The notes beneath the pieces were generated by a model. That model had not been told where the DNA came from, made no database searches, and was given only the letters and a program-made list of their open reading frames with translations. Shown piece after piece: positions 1 through 8,483 of a stretch of DNA of 11,166 nt. This DNA is from Parachlorella kessleri (taxonomy: Eukaryota > Chlorophyta > Trebouxiophyceae > Chlorellales > Chlorellaceae), in contig BBXU01001169.1 of assembly GCA_001598975.1 (NCBI GenBank), positions 1 to 11,166 of the forward strand, given 5' to 3'. Within the stretch, counting starts at the first letter, position 1. The number at the start of each line of letters is the position of its first letter. A program made the translations under genes and the position numbers.

Positions 1-394
1 TTTGAAAAAAGGCCCTTTTTGACTAAGGGGTACCCAGCTTGAAAAAAGATGTACCCTAAGTGAGCTGCCGGGTGCCTGGTGATGCCGGCGGGCTTGCCAG
101 GCAGTGTGATGCCTGCTCAGCCGTTGGTATTAACATCCCATAACGAGCTAGCTACCAAGTTTTTGTGCTGGCAATGAAACATTTCTATGCTGGCGATGAA
201 ACTTGCAGCTGTGGGACGCCAGCAGGGGAAGTGTGAGGGAGAGCAAGCAGGCAGCGCCACGGCACATGGTGACTGCCGCCTGCTGCTGCTGCTGTGGCGG
301 CGGCAAGCACTACATAGTAGTGCTTGGTAGCTTCCCCCGTTATCATTACACGTATTATGTCATCGCTGCTGCTGCTGCTGCCCGCGCTCTGCAG
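1..394 (+). other. Partial intron of the NOP2 gene (left edge of window)
   Basis: No coding exon is recognisable before the CAG acceptor at 392-394, so the window starts inside an intron whose preceding exon (expected to encode the PCSG motif IV region of NOP2) is outside. The stretch holds a short A/T-rich start with an imperfect inverted repeat around two GTACC motifs (about 25-60). It also has a 15-base element repeated with 22-base spacing (166-180 and 188-202, differing at one base) and GCT/CTG microsatellite runs (281-305, 364-380). The translated frame through the region is open for a while but is low-complexity Cys/Ala sequence without similarity to the family. Confidence 0.7.
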
Positions 395-2982
395 GCCAAC
401 AAGAGCCAGGACGAGATCTGGAAGTGTGCCCACCTGCAGAAGCAGCTGCTGCTGGCCGCGATAGACCTGGTGGACGCCAACTCCAAGACGGGCGGCTATG
501 TGGTAAGCTGTGACTCGTTGTTAAGTGATCACCGCTGCTGCTCCTGCCGTGGCGGCTATGTGGTGAGACGGTGGATCCAGAAGTGTTGTCGCTGCTGCGG
601 CTGGGCTGGGTGGTGGGTGCTTCAAAGCCCAGTCCCTACGAAAGGGCTAAGGGCTGCCTGACACGCATGTGGTCACCCCCTGGCCCTCATGCTGTGCTCC
701 ATTTCTTCCTGCATCCCGCTCCACCCGCCTGTCCCTCCCCGAAGGAAAGCACCAGTGCCTGGAGAGCCGCTGTGACCCGGTGCATGGGGAGCCACTGTGC
801 TACTGCAAGGCCAGAGAAACTCTTTCTTCCTTTCCCTCCCTCCTTTCCTCCCTGCAGGTGTACTCCACCTGCAGCATGATGGTTGAGGAGAACGAGAACG
901 TGATCAACTACGCGCTGCGCAAGCGGGACGTCAAGGTACTCAAGGGAGCCCCTTGTTTATCTGACGTGCTCTTGGCTTACGTTGCTAACCTGCGTGTTGT
1001 TCTCTTTGTCTGTGTTTCTGTGGGCAGTTGGCTGCCGATGAGTGCCCCCAAGGTTGTGCTGGGCCTGCATGCGTTACGGAGCACCTGCGCGTGCGCTCCT
1101 TGGTTCTAGCTTGGTTGCATGTTCCTGGTATGAGAACGACACCCTGCAGCAGGTGGTGCTGCGCTCCTGAGCGTTGGGACCCCGTGCTGCGGTGGCGGTG
1201 ATTCTTGCACTCGCTCCCTTCTGCCCTCAAGAATGACCCTTTTGCATCCCCCATGCCCGGCTCTGGCCGAGTCTCTGGCTGCCAGACCGACTCCATGCCG
1301 ATGTGGCCAGCTGGTGTGAGAGCGTGTGAGAGCCCACACACCACCTGACGCATGGGAGACCCGAGGCAGTGCGCTGGCCCTGGCTCTTGCAGGTGGTTCC
1401 CTGCGGCCTGGATTTCGGGCGGGAGGGGTTCATGAGGTACCGCGAGTTCCGCTTTCACCCGTCACTCCAGCAGTCGCGCCGCTTCTACCCCCACGCACAC
1501 AACCTGGACGGTGAGCCAGCCCGCCCCCACCACGTGCCTGCTAGCTTGCCAGGTTGTCCCGCCCTGGCCAGATTTCTCCAGGCTGCACCACCTCTGTGTT
1601 CCTCTGCCTGCATGCTGCTGGCTGCTGTCGCTGTTATTAGTATGGGTGGCAGGTAGTGCGAGAAGGGAGTGAGAGCTGGCCAGTCCTAGCAGGACTGGGT
1701 GCAGAACGCGCCCGAGTCTTGCCTGAGCTCTGAGCCAGTAGATCTCTGCTATCACTGTCACTCTTGCTGTCTCAGGTGCCTCGGGGGGCCGCTGGTCCGA
1801 CCAGGGTTGCGCACCCGGCTTGCTGCGTCAGGCATATTCCCCCGCCCTTGCTCACCCACCCTGCTGGCGTGCTACAGCCAAACTGCGGCGCGTGTGCTGT
1901 GCTGTGCAGGCTTCTTTGTGTGCAAGCTGAAGAAGATGAGCAATGACGCCAAGAAGAGCAAAGGGGAGGGGTCCGACGATGAGGAGGAGGGGAGCGATGT
2001 TGAGGTGCAGGAGGAGGCGGCAGCGGCCAAGGTAGGGCTGGGCTGGGCTTGCCGGGTGCTCTCTCATGGCAGGCAGCGCTACTGGGCGTGTGTATGTGTA
2101 TATATAATTAGCATGGGGGCCAGGGACTGCGAACAGGGAGTGAGGGTTGAGCTGTACGCACATTATGCTGGCAAGCAGGTGTGGTTGCCCGGTTAACTGC
2201 GAGCAAGCTGCCATCCCAGGCGCAGCGAGTCTGGTGGGTGGCAGTACGGCTTGGCTGTTGGCCCATGTGTCAATGCTGCACCCACGACTGCCCGGCCAAG
2301 TGGCGGTATGGCGGTGCTGTGGAGTAGTGCGCTGGGTTATGGGGCCTGGTCTAGCAGAGTGTGAGCGGGGTTGGCACTCTCCATGTAGGGCCGCAAGGCG
2401 GCCAATGGCGGCCTCACCAAGCAGCAGCTGCAGCAGGTTGGGGGTGGGGGCCTGGCAGGCATTGCGAGCCGGGGCAAGCTGCATCCCAAGAAGCACCAGC
2501 ACCAGCACCAGCAGCAGCAACGGCAGCCTCATCAGCAGCAAGGAGTGGTGGCAGCAGTGCCGGGGGAGGCCCCCCATCCGCAGCAGCAGCAGCCAGTGCT
2601 GAAGCATCCAAAAGCGCAGCAGAAGCCTGACAGAGGCAGCAAGGCGGCAGCTCCGACGCCAGCAGCGGCAGGGGCAGCGGCAGCCCGACCGGCGCCAGCA
2701 GCGGCGGCGGCAGCAGCAGGAGAGCCTCCGTCGGCGGGGAAAAAGAAGGAGAGGGGCATTGTGAAGAGGGCGCGAGAGGAGCTGGAGGCTGAGCGGCAGC
2801 AGGCAGCAAAGCAGGCGCAGCAGGCTGGGGCCAAGCAGCAGCAGCAGCACACGCAGCAGGCTGGCAGCAGGAAAGCTGTGGGAGCTGGCAAGCCGGCAGC
2901 AAGCAAGCCGGCAGCAGGCAAGTTGGCAGCAGGCAAGTCGGTAGCAGGCAAGCCGGCAGCAAAGAAAGCTAGAAATATGTAG
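395..2982 (+). CDS. NOP2: NOP2-type 25S/28S rRNA (cytosine-5) methyltransferase, 3' part
   Basis: Nucleolar RsmB/NSUN-family enzyme that methylates a cytosine of large-subunit rRNA using S-adenosylmethionine and is needed for 60S ribosome assembly (family knowledge). Five exons join in frame: 395-502, 858-935, 1393-1510, 1910-2031 and 2389-2982, giving 339 residues plus a TAG stop. Exon 1 encodes the segment from [11 protein letters not shown] to TGGYV. Exon 2 begins [13 protein letters not shown], containing the motif VI Thr-Cys-Ser whose Cys is the catalytic nucleophile in this family. Exon 3 encodes [12 protein letters not shown] and RRFYPHAHN, and exon 4 begins [12 protein letters not shown]; all are strongly NOP2-like. 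The rest is a low-complexity tail: acidic ([15 protein letters not shown]), then Gln/His/Ala-rich, then Lys-rich ending KKARNM, plausibly for nucleolar retention. All introns are GT-AG and phases agree; the last acceptor is TAG rather than CAG. The SAM-binding and PCSG motifs are missing because they lie left of the window. The tail exon boundary at 2389 is the least certain point. Confidence 0.95.
503..857 (+). other. NOP2 intron with a second copy of the 5' splice site
   Basis: The GT-AG intron starts GTAAGC at 503 and ends CTGCAG at 857. At 551-562 the last 12 exon bases (GGCGGCTATGTG) are repeated exactly and followed by GTGAGA, so a near-perfect copy of the exon end plus donor lies 60 bases inside the intron. 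Apart from GCT-rich sequence and a pyrimidine-rich run before the acceptor (about 826-852), I see nothing else in it. Confidence 0.85.
936..1392 (+). other. NOP2 intron
   Basis: The 457-base intron runs from donor GTACTC to acceptor TTGCAG. It joins the exon ending DVK to the one starting VVPCG in phase 0. The donor is not canonical at positions +4 to +6. Open frames on both strands inside it resemble no family and are treated as chance. A short GTGTGAGAG duplication occurs near 1315-1332. Confidence 0.85.
1511..1909 (+). other. NOP2 intron with a dispersed repeat element
   Basis: The 399-base GT-AG intron lies between the exon ending NLD and the one starting GFFVC (phase 1). At 1636-1678 it contains a roughly 43-base element that recurs in the next intron (2107-2154). 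Nothing else is recognisable. Confidence 0.85.
1636..2154 (+). repeat. Dispersed intron element, copies at 1636-1678 and 2107-2154
   Basis: Both copies read ATTAG-y-ATGGG followed by a G/C-rich stretch, TGCGA, and then GGGAGTGAG near the end, in the same orientation in adjacent introns. Copy one is at 1636-1678 and copy two at 2107-2154. They are imperfect. No terminal inverted repeats or coding potential are seen, so this may be a decayed short mobile element or a duplicated piece of intron. Confidence 0.45.
2032..2388 (+). other. NOP2 intron, TAG acceptor
   Basis: The 357-base intron runs from donor GTAGGG to acceptor ATGTAG. It carries the second copy of the dispersed intron element and an alternating TGTATATATAATTA tract (2096-2110). 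The TAG acceptor is chosen because it restores the frame at [13 protein letters not shown] and the frame before it is closed by that same TAG triplet. Confidence 0.75.
2887..2961 (+). repeat. Five 15-bp in-frame tandem repeats (GKPAA pentapeptide)
   Basis: Units start at 2887, 2902, 2917, 2932 and 2947, each encoding a variant of Gly-Lys-Pro-Ala-Ala ([25 protein letters not shown]). They form the basic C-terminus of the NOP2 protein just before KKARNM. The pattern resembles the Lys/Ala/Pro tails of linker histones, consistent with a nucleic-acid-binding tail. Confidence 0.9.
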
Positions 2983-3445
2983 TCTGTTAAGGGCTGTTCA
3001 AGGGCGCCGAGCCTTGGATGTATGTGCATTGTTGCCGATGTGGGTGGAGGTTTTGTGAAGAGCAGCTAGCGTGGGCATATTGCCTTGAAGATGATGTTGT
3101 CGCTGTCGGCTTGACAACCTCCTGAACCACCGTCTGAGGGGTGTTTGCACCACCCACTCATAATCCAGTTACCTTTTCAGAAGCATGTTCAAGTGAGTGG
3201 ATTCACAGAGATGAGCCAGTACTGTTTAGGAAGACACACAGATGCTAGCATGCCAGACTCAGTCATTTCTGGAAGCTGATAAAGCACTTCTGGGAGCTGA
3301 TAAAGCACTGGATGATATGTCAACATACATCAGGCCGACTGTCAGACATGTGTCCCTGGTACCTCGTGTAGTTCTGCACCAGCAACATGCCAGCAAGTCG
3401 TGGTGAAGCGTGGCCAAACTGCCAAGTCATATCGTTCATCTAACC
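2983..3445. other. Convergent intergenic region, NOP2 3' UTR side
   Basis: No gene is supported here. The NOP2 3' UTR must start at 2983, but I find no exact TGTAA on the + strand before 3445, so its poly(A) site is not located. The region contains a 21-bp tandem duplication (3267-3287 and 3288-3308). Confidence 0.6.
3267..3308. repeat. 21-bp direct tandem duplication
   Basis: Two adjacent 21-base units containing AGCTGATAAAGCAC differ by one base (GGAAGC versus GGGAGC). They lie between the convergent NOP2 and secreted-protein genes. No function is apparent. Confidence 0.85.
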
Positions 3446-3476
3446 TTACACACCAATGGCACAGTGGAATGTTACA
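3446..3476 (-). terminator. Candidate poly(A) signals (TGTAA) of the secreted-protein gene
   Basis: On the minus strand TGTAA occurs at 3476-3472 and again at 3450-3446, about 180-210 bases after the stop at 3657. TGTAA is the usual green-algal poly(A) signal, and the spacing is normal for a chlorophyte 3' UTR. Confidence 0.55.
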
Positions 3477-3656
3477 TAGTAACGGAAATCATGCAAGCAA
3501 GGGTGTCATTTGGGTTTCGCAAGCAAATCCTTTTCCAAACTTGCCGCTGGTACGCTTAGCAGTGCGCTGGGTGTACAGCCTCTGCAAGCAAGAGTGCAGC
3601 TTGCCATTTCATCGCCAATAATGGAAGGAATGGTTGGCTCCCCAAGGTGGCAGCAA

Positions 3657-6600
3657 CTAGGGAGCACCGACGTCAGCAGACTTGGATGTTGCTGAGGCGC
3701 CTATTGCCTGGTTGATAGCAGCGCTGACAGCCTGTGGGACGGCGCTCTGGAAGCAGACGGGGATTGCAGTGGCGTTGGTGGCTGCGAAAGCGGCTGCAAA
3801 CTCTGCATGGCAACATGAGCAGCACGGTAATGGCTTAGCACCTTGTGTGGGAGACGTTGGTGCTCCACCTGTGTTACACCAGCGTCTTGAAAAGGGCCTC
3901 ACACGCACACCCTTCCAGACCAAGGCTAGTAGAGGGTTGCGCATGCACAAATCCTATGTTCTGCCAGGTACAGTCATGCAGTGTTCGGAGGATATATGCC
4001 TCAGCCCATGGGCCATTGGCTGGCTGTTGGCTGAGGGGAGCCTTACTTGCAGGGAAGTCCTGTCCTGAGGATGCAGCCGCAGCGGCAACTGCTTGGGCGG
4101 CCTGAGCACAGCAGATGTCCAACACCTGCACATATGTCCATGACTCATGTTCCATGACTCATCGCTGGTTACGCTTGAGCACCTGCAGCTGTGTGTCAAG
4201 TGCTGCATGGGAGCAAGCCCAAGACCTCGCACTAGGGTGAGAGACCAGAGTATGCTGGCAATCAATGGCCAGTGCTGGAATCTCAAACAGAGCAGGCAAT
4301 GCACTGTGGCAAACCAAGCTCACCGAGGCCACGGCCTTGGCCGCAGCCGTGGCCTTGAGGGAGGGTGCTGTGGCATTTGAGCTGGCCACCGCGGTGGCGA
4401 TGGTTGGCGCGGAGGCCCCCGGACTCTGGCAGATGCTACGCGCTAGGCTCTGCACAGGGATGCACGAACGCACTTCGCCGGCGGGGTGGTGACCAAGCGC
4501 ATGTAAACATGGGCAAGGCAGGGCACGGGCTTCTTCGCCCATCAGCACCTGCAATGGGTACTCTACGTGCACTGAGGACCACCTCCACGCCACATCGGGC
4601 CGCACCCATACACCGACTTTTCAATTGCTGTACAAGCTCCACGGAGAAGGCAATGCATGCATGCTGGCTGGTTGGTAGCAAGGCTGGCTTGATCCCCACC
4701 CTAATTCGGGCCTGCAAGTATGTCATACATCATGGTGATGACTCACCGTGGCCAGCGTGGAAAGCACCGCCCTGTTGGTTGGCGACAGTGGGGCAGAAGG
4801 ATCCACCAGCTCCAAGATAGTCGGGCCCTGGCCCCCGATGATGGCGTCCCTCAGCGCGTTGAATGTGGCGTTCGCCAGCGGCGGCAGCGCCCGGGGGTCG
4901 GTCACAGTGCTGGTGCCCCGGGCTGCTGCCAGTGCGTCGATGAGGCCAGAAGGGTTGGCGGTGCTTTGAGGGAGGGTGTAGTCGAGGGCCTGCACCATAC
5001 ATGGTCCATGGAAGCACCGCCCTGCTGTTTGTGTGAGCCCATAAAGGAAGGTGCACTGGTGGTCAATGCGGGTGGGGCCTGCTGCGATACAAACTCTGCT
5101 AGTGTTTTTGGGTAGAGTCTACCAAGCGTACCACCTCTGCTTAGTGTCTGGGTAGAGTCTACAAAACGTACCACCTCTGCTAGAGTTTCTGTAGAGTTTA
5201 CTAAACGCACAGTAATACTTACAGAGGCCCATGCGGACAGGACTCCTGGGTAGCCAGCGGCGTCTGCTATGAGCGGCACCAGCTGGGCCCCTTTCCCGGA
5301 GAGGATGGCATTTGACATTGCCCGGGCAATAACATCAATCCCTGCAGGCAACTTGAGCGGGCACCCCATCAGTGGCTAGATTGCAGGGCGCGGTATGCAT
5401 CGAGCCACATCACAGGCGCGCGCTGTGTTTAAGAACCCACGTCAAGCAGCTGAGTACCTACAAGCCTTCAGGAGATAAGGTTTCAGAAAGGCTAGGACGG
5501 CAAAACTGCCAGGTATGAAGGCACCACATCACCCACTCACCATTGTCTGTCAGGGATGCCGTCATCATGTAGGGGCTGCGCAGGGTGATGGCGTTGTCCA
5601 CACTGCTAACAAACACCGGCGATCCCACTGGGGCTGCTGTCTGTGCAGCTGGCACAGTTGTGTATATGGGGCCTGCAGCTGTTGGCAGCGGCGGTGACGG
5701 TGATGGTGACGGGGAGGGGGACGCGGGACGCTTGATGGCCTGTGCCCACAATGCTTCAGCCGATGACAGCTGGGCGGCAGGAGCGTAGGTCACCGTGGGC
5801 GCAAAGGAAGGAGGAGAAGGCGTGGGCGAGGCTGACGCCGGGTAGGTGTAGACCACCTGGACTGCAGAAACGGCGAGGCGGGCGCAGGTGAGCCTGGAGG
5901 TGCGCTGTGCACGGCAGCTGTCAAGACTGCAGCTCATGTGCACGCAGCCTCTCCCTTCAAGTTGCTGTCCCACGAGCCGGTATGGTTCAATCTGAGAAGC
6001 AGCAGACTATGACCCACTGTATATGCACAGGCATGGGGCAACACTACTGGCACCTGCTTGCTTTCCCTGAGGCACCGGGGCAAGGGTTTTTAGGAACACG
6101 TCCCGAGGTTTTAATTCGGAAAAAAGCAAGCCTTTCTTTCACAACTCCGCATTGCCGCAGGTGCGTCCTGCCATATGCACAGCCTCTGCAAGGGTTTTAT
6201 GTGCATGATGGGGCCTGCCACTGTGGCGTCCCGGGTACTCGCCTGCTGCTGCCTGCTGCTTGGCAGCTTGGTAGTTCTTCCACCATGCGAGGATGGGGTG
6301 GTCCCACTGGCCAGTGCCGTTTGCTGTAGCACAGCTGCATCAGAGAGGGAATTGCAAGTTCGTTTGTTGGCTGGCAGGGTCCCACAGGGCCAGAACAGAT
6401 GTGTTGCATGCGGCTGGCAGCTGGGTGATATCAGGGACGGCTTATGAGAGCTTACCTCAGCCCAAGCACAAGCAAGAGGGCCACTCTTTGCAGGTCTGTG
6501 GTGCGAACCTGCAGCATGGCCTGAGGATAACCTTGCTGCCTAATTAGGATTGGCTCTTGCTGATTGCTGATAGCCGTGGTGGGCAACTCGCAAGGTGCAC

Positions 6601-6668
6601 TGTGGACGGACACAAGGGGTCAGCACCTCACTAAGCAGGCAGCTGGTATAAGGACGAGTACTTACCAT
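3657..6668 (-). CDS. Secreted Pro/Ser- and Ala-rich glycoprotein of unknown function, 9 exons
   Basis: Exons on the minus strand are 6668-6666 (ATG only), 6508-6456, 6334-6243, 5861-5541, 5341-5223, 4989-4747, 4449-4324, 4125-4047 and 3802-3657. All join in phase to give 393 residues with a TAG stop. Residues 1-23 form a good signal peptide (hydrophobic core ALLLVLGL, cleavage after CATA). Residues 56-77 and 95-109 are Pro/Ser-rich with an (SP)n run, as in hydroxyproline-rich cell-wall proteins. The C-terminal half is Ala-rich and probably helical, with four Cys (284, 324, 325, 362) and sequons NGT, NAT, NAT, NAT at 24, about 240, about 302 and 355. This points to an extracellular or wall-associated protein; I recognise no family or catalytic motif. 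The intron after exon 3 needs a GC donor (CAG then GCGAGT), while the others are GT-AG. The initiator codon is split from the rest by an intron. An in-frame upstream ATG at 6875 exists but would bury the signal peptide about 70 residues in. The exon model is inferred from splice signals and phase without transcript data. Confidence 0.75.
5094..5210 (-). repeat. Intronic minisatellite, three units of about 36-41 bp
   Basis: Units at 5094-5134, 5135-5174 and 5175-5210 (plus-strand reading) each begin CTCTGCT and contain GTAGAGT followed by CTAAACG-like sequence. They lie in the intron between exons 5 and 6 of the secreted-protein gene and stop about 12 bases from the exon 5 splice donor. Confidence 0.85.
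5862..6242 (-). other. GC-AG intron of the secreted-protein gene
   Basis: This 381-base intron begins GCGAGT at 6242 and ends CTGCAG at 5862 on the minus strand. The GC donor is inferred because it is the only nearby donor that keeps the phase (exon 3 ends in one extra G, exon 4 supplies TC, giving Val). The neighbouring bases (CAG before the site, GAGT after) match the strict consensus known for GC donors. I see nothing else in the intron. Confidence 0.65.
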
Positions 6669-7116
6669 TGTAAGCGACCGATTTTGAGGATTGGGGCCAG
6701 AGGGCTTGCTGGCGATCTTTCCTTTGGGGTATAGCCAGCAAAGTGGTACGGCGGGTCTAGCCACCATCACCACGTGGCTCTCTTCTCGGACCTGACGAGC
6801 CGTGCAAACGTAAGGAGGCTTACACAGGATTGAAGTGGCTACTGGCATGCTAAGATACAGTCTGAAGGTGATCATTGTGCGTGTGTGCGTGAATGGAGAA
6901 AGGGTACGTTCAGTGATCCCTGTCGTGCAAGGCGCGGGCGCAGGTTTACTAAAGTAGTAGCTAGTAGCTAGTAGCGGGAAGCCGCCTGTGTTGCCCCCCC
7001 TGTGTTGACAGTGTTTCGGTGGCTGGCATTTTTAACCTCGGAACCCAGTGACGCGCTATAACTGCGCTACGTTTTCCTGGATCGAGCATCCTTAAACCTA
7101 CCTCGCCTTCAAAATC
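6669..7116. promoter_or_regulatory. Divergent intergenic region between the secreted-protein and SMP genes
   Basis: These 448 bases separate the two divergent start codons and should hold both promoters and 5' UTRs. On the + strand a TATAA element lies at 7057-7061, about 56 bases before the SMP ATG, a reasonable TATA position. A CTAGTAG tandem motif (about 6957-6974) and a C7 run (about 6993-6999) lie nearby. No clear TATA element is seen for the minus-strand gene, whose 5' leader may include an in-frame ATG at 6875. Confidence 0.5.
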
Positions 7117-7805
7117 ATGGACAAAGGACAAGGCCAAGGTAGGCCCTGCTGGCAGCTGGGTCCGTTTCCAGCCTCCACGCCCACTTGCAGACCTCTGCTT
7201 GGCCTTGGACGTCAAGCTGCTGCTCTCAGGCCTTGCTTGCAGTTGAACAACCAAAGATGCCAGCCCCTCATGCATTTGAGATGGAAGGCACCTGACAAGA
7301 AGGGGTTAGGCAGCAGTTTGGCGGGTGCCAGCTGCGCCAGTTGGCAGAGGTCACAGACGGGAACAAGCGACAGGCATGAAGGCCATAAACAGCAATGCCT
7401 GTGCATTTGTAACTGCAGGTGGCCAAGCTGGTGGCGCTGCCAAGAGTAATCCGATGACATCGGATGCTGCTGGACGCATCCAGTCTGCCGAGGCCAAGCA
7501 GGGCAGTGGCGGTGTGGAGAAGGGTGGTTTTGCAGCGAAGGCCCAGGTGAGAAGAGGGCAAGCAGGGGAGCAGAGCTTGCTTTGAAGCACTGGTATGGTA
7601 GCTCCCACCTCGTGAACTATAATTGACCCTGACAACAACGGTAGGAGGCAGCATGGCCTTGTTCAGCTGGGACCCGTGTGTCAGCCCACTTGGTATTAAT
7701 AGGAATATCCCCTTGCCAGCAAAGCTGGATCATGAGCGCTCAAAGTGAAGAAAGTACTCTGCACTGCAGAGCGCGGCTGCCAAGAACGAGGCTGCCAAGA
7801 AATGA
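7117..7805 (+). CDS. Small single-domain SMP (seed maturation protein, LEA-like) protein, 3 exons
   Basis: Exons 7117-7138, 7419-7546 and 7770-7805 join in phases 1 and 0 to encode 61 residues ending in TGA. Residues 20-34 read MTSDAAGRIQSAEAK, followed by GSGGVEKGGFAAKAQ (36-50) and SAAAKNEAAKK (51-61). This is the hallmark order of the SMP domain: Met-Thr-x-x-x-Ala-x-Arg-Ile-Gln-Ser, a Gly-rich turn with Lys-Gly-x-Phe-Ala-Ala, and Ala-Gln-Ser-Ala. SMP proteins are hydrophilic, largely disordered polypeptides linked with desiccation and stress tolerance in plants; seed forms often carry several domains, while short one-domain forms also occur (family knowledge). The N-terminus is Gly/Gln-rich without a targeting signal, so a cytosolic or nuclear location is likely. 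The start at 7117 is chosen because it is followed directly by a donor (AAG then GTAGGC) that fits the phase of exon 2. No catalytic function is expected. Confidence 0.88.
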
Positions 7806-7979
7806 TGGTGAACAGCTTGTTCCTGGAAGCCATGAACCCATGCTGCGTAGTGAGGCATTGCCTGTGACCCACAGGTTGCACTTGCTGGGGGCATGCTGTG
7901 ACATTGTTAATCTCAATGCATTCCACGCATGCACGGCAGCATCACTTCTTCGACTGGCTTCCAGCAAGCCCTTGGCAGC

Positions 7980-7984
7980 TGTAA
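7980..7984 (+). terminator. Candidate poly(A) signal TGTAA of the SMP gene
   Basis: This is the first TGTAA after the SMP stop codon (7805), giving a 3' UTR of roughly 190 bases. Cleavage would be expected around 7995-8000, right at the opposing signal of the serpin gene. Confidence 0.55.
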
Positions 7985-7999
7985 TGCACGCTGTTCACA

Positions 8000-8004
8000 T
8001 TACA
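8000..8004 (-). terminator. Candidate poly(A) signal TGTAA of the serpin gene
   Basis: On the minus strand TGTAA reads from 8004 to 8000, about 480 bases after the stop of the last serpin cassette. I find no TGTAA directly after the first or second cassette, so transcripts using any cassette may end here. Confidence 0.5.
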
Positions 8005-8264
8005 CGTGGTGGCAGGCAGAAAGACACTGGCCGGGTGCGAATCCAACCATTTGCACAACAGTTAGCCAAAATTGCTGGATCGCTCCTAACGACAAATTGT
8101 TCACAAGCAGGAAGCTGTGCCTGGGAAAAAGCTTTCTTAGCAGGGGAATATGTAGCAAAAGCCCCGCATGCACGCCTGGAAAGGCGACTGCACAGCTTCC
8201 ACCACCTAGGAGCCCCGGCAGGCTTTGCAAGGCCGGTTCACTAACAGCATCATCACCCGCCCAG

Positions 8265-8305
8265 GTGTCCCCTCCCTGGGCCCACACCTTGGGCTGCTGC
8301 AACTC
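8265..8305 (-). pseudogene. Remnant of a serpin cassette 3' end (distal)
   Basis: The minus strand encodes LQQPKVWAQGGD, clearly related to VQQPEVWGQGGD at the end of the cassette at 8484-8684. No hinge, signature Phe-Asp-Arg-Pro-Phe or acceptor precedes it, so it is a duplicated cassette tail and not a usable exon. Confidence 0.7.
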
Positions 8306-8378
8306 AACCACAACTGGTGTGCCCGAACACTTTAAGCACCACAACCAAAGGACAGCAAGCCAGGTCTGCTCATACGCC

Positions 8379-8416
8379 GCCTCTGGGGCCCACACCTCAG
8401 GCTGCTGCACCTCACC
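8379..8416 (-). pseudogene. Remnant of a serpin cassette 3' end (proximal)
   Basis: The minus strand encodes GEVQQPEVWAPEA, nearly identical to GEVQQPEVWGQGG of the neighbouring intact cassette. It lacks everything upstream of this tail. It lies about 115 bases from the corresponding point in the intact cassette and about 108 from the distal remnant, suggesting tandem slippage or unequal exchange. Confidence 0.7.
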
Positions 8417-8483
8417 CAACAACAGCCAGAATGCACGAAATGACCGACCACATCAACAGCAAAATGGCCAGCTGGTTCCAAGG

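Noticed and set aside
1852..2850. Long minus-strand open frame (332 codons) across the NOP2 tail
   Set aside because: It is Leu/Arg/Cys-rich low-complexity sequence antisense to the CAG/GCA-rich NOP2 tail and its intron. The plus-strand frames show clear family similarity and matching splice sites, so this is a shadow frame.
2414..3029. Ala/Pro/Cys-rich minus-strand frames over the same tail
   Set aside because: They are produced by the GC-rich repeat composition opposite the coding tail; no domain, no plausible splice context.
4436..4726. Additional exon of the secreted-protein gene in 4500-4715
   Set aside because: A CAG acceptor and open frame exist, but the preceding intron would be only about 30 bases long, and direct joining of 4747 to 4449 already keeps phase.
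5094..5210. CRISPR-like reading of the three spaced repeats
   Set aside because: Units are directly adjacent, diverged and lack unique spacers, and they lie in a nuclear intron; they are a minisatellite.
5902..6332. Minus-strand frame continuing through the proposed GC-AG intron (about 73 codons)
   Set aside because: Reading on past exon 3 soon reaches a stop and low-similarity sequence, whereas the GC donor keeps phase with exon 4. Intron retention cannot be excluded, but it is not the main product.
7678..8244. Plus-strand open frame of 188 codons downstream of the SMP gene
   Set aside because: It overlaps SMP exon 3 in another frame and then its 3' UTR, has no recognisable domain and no supporting splice or start context.
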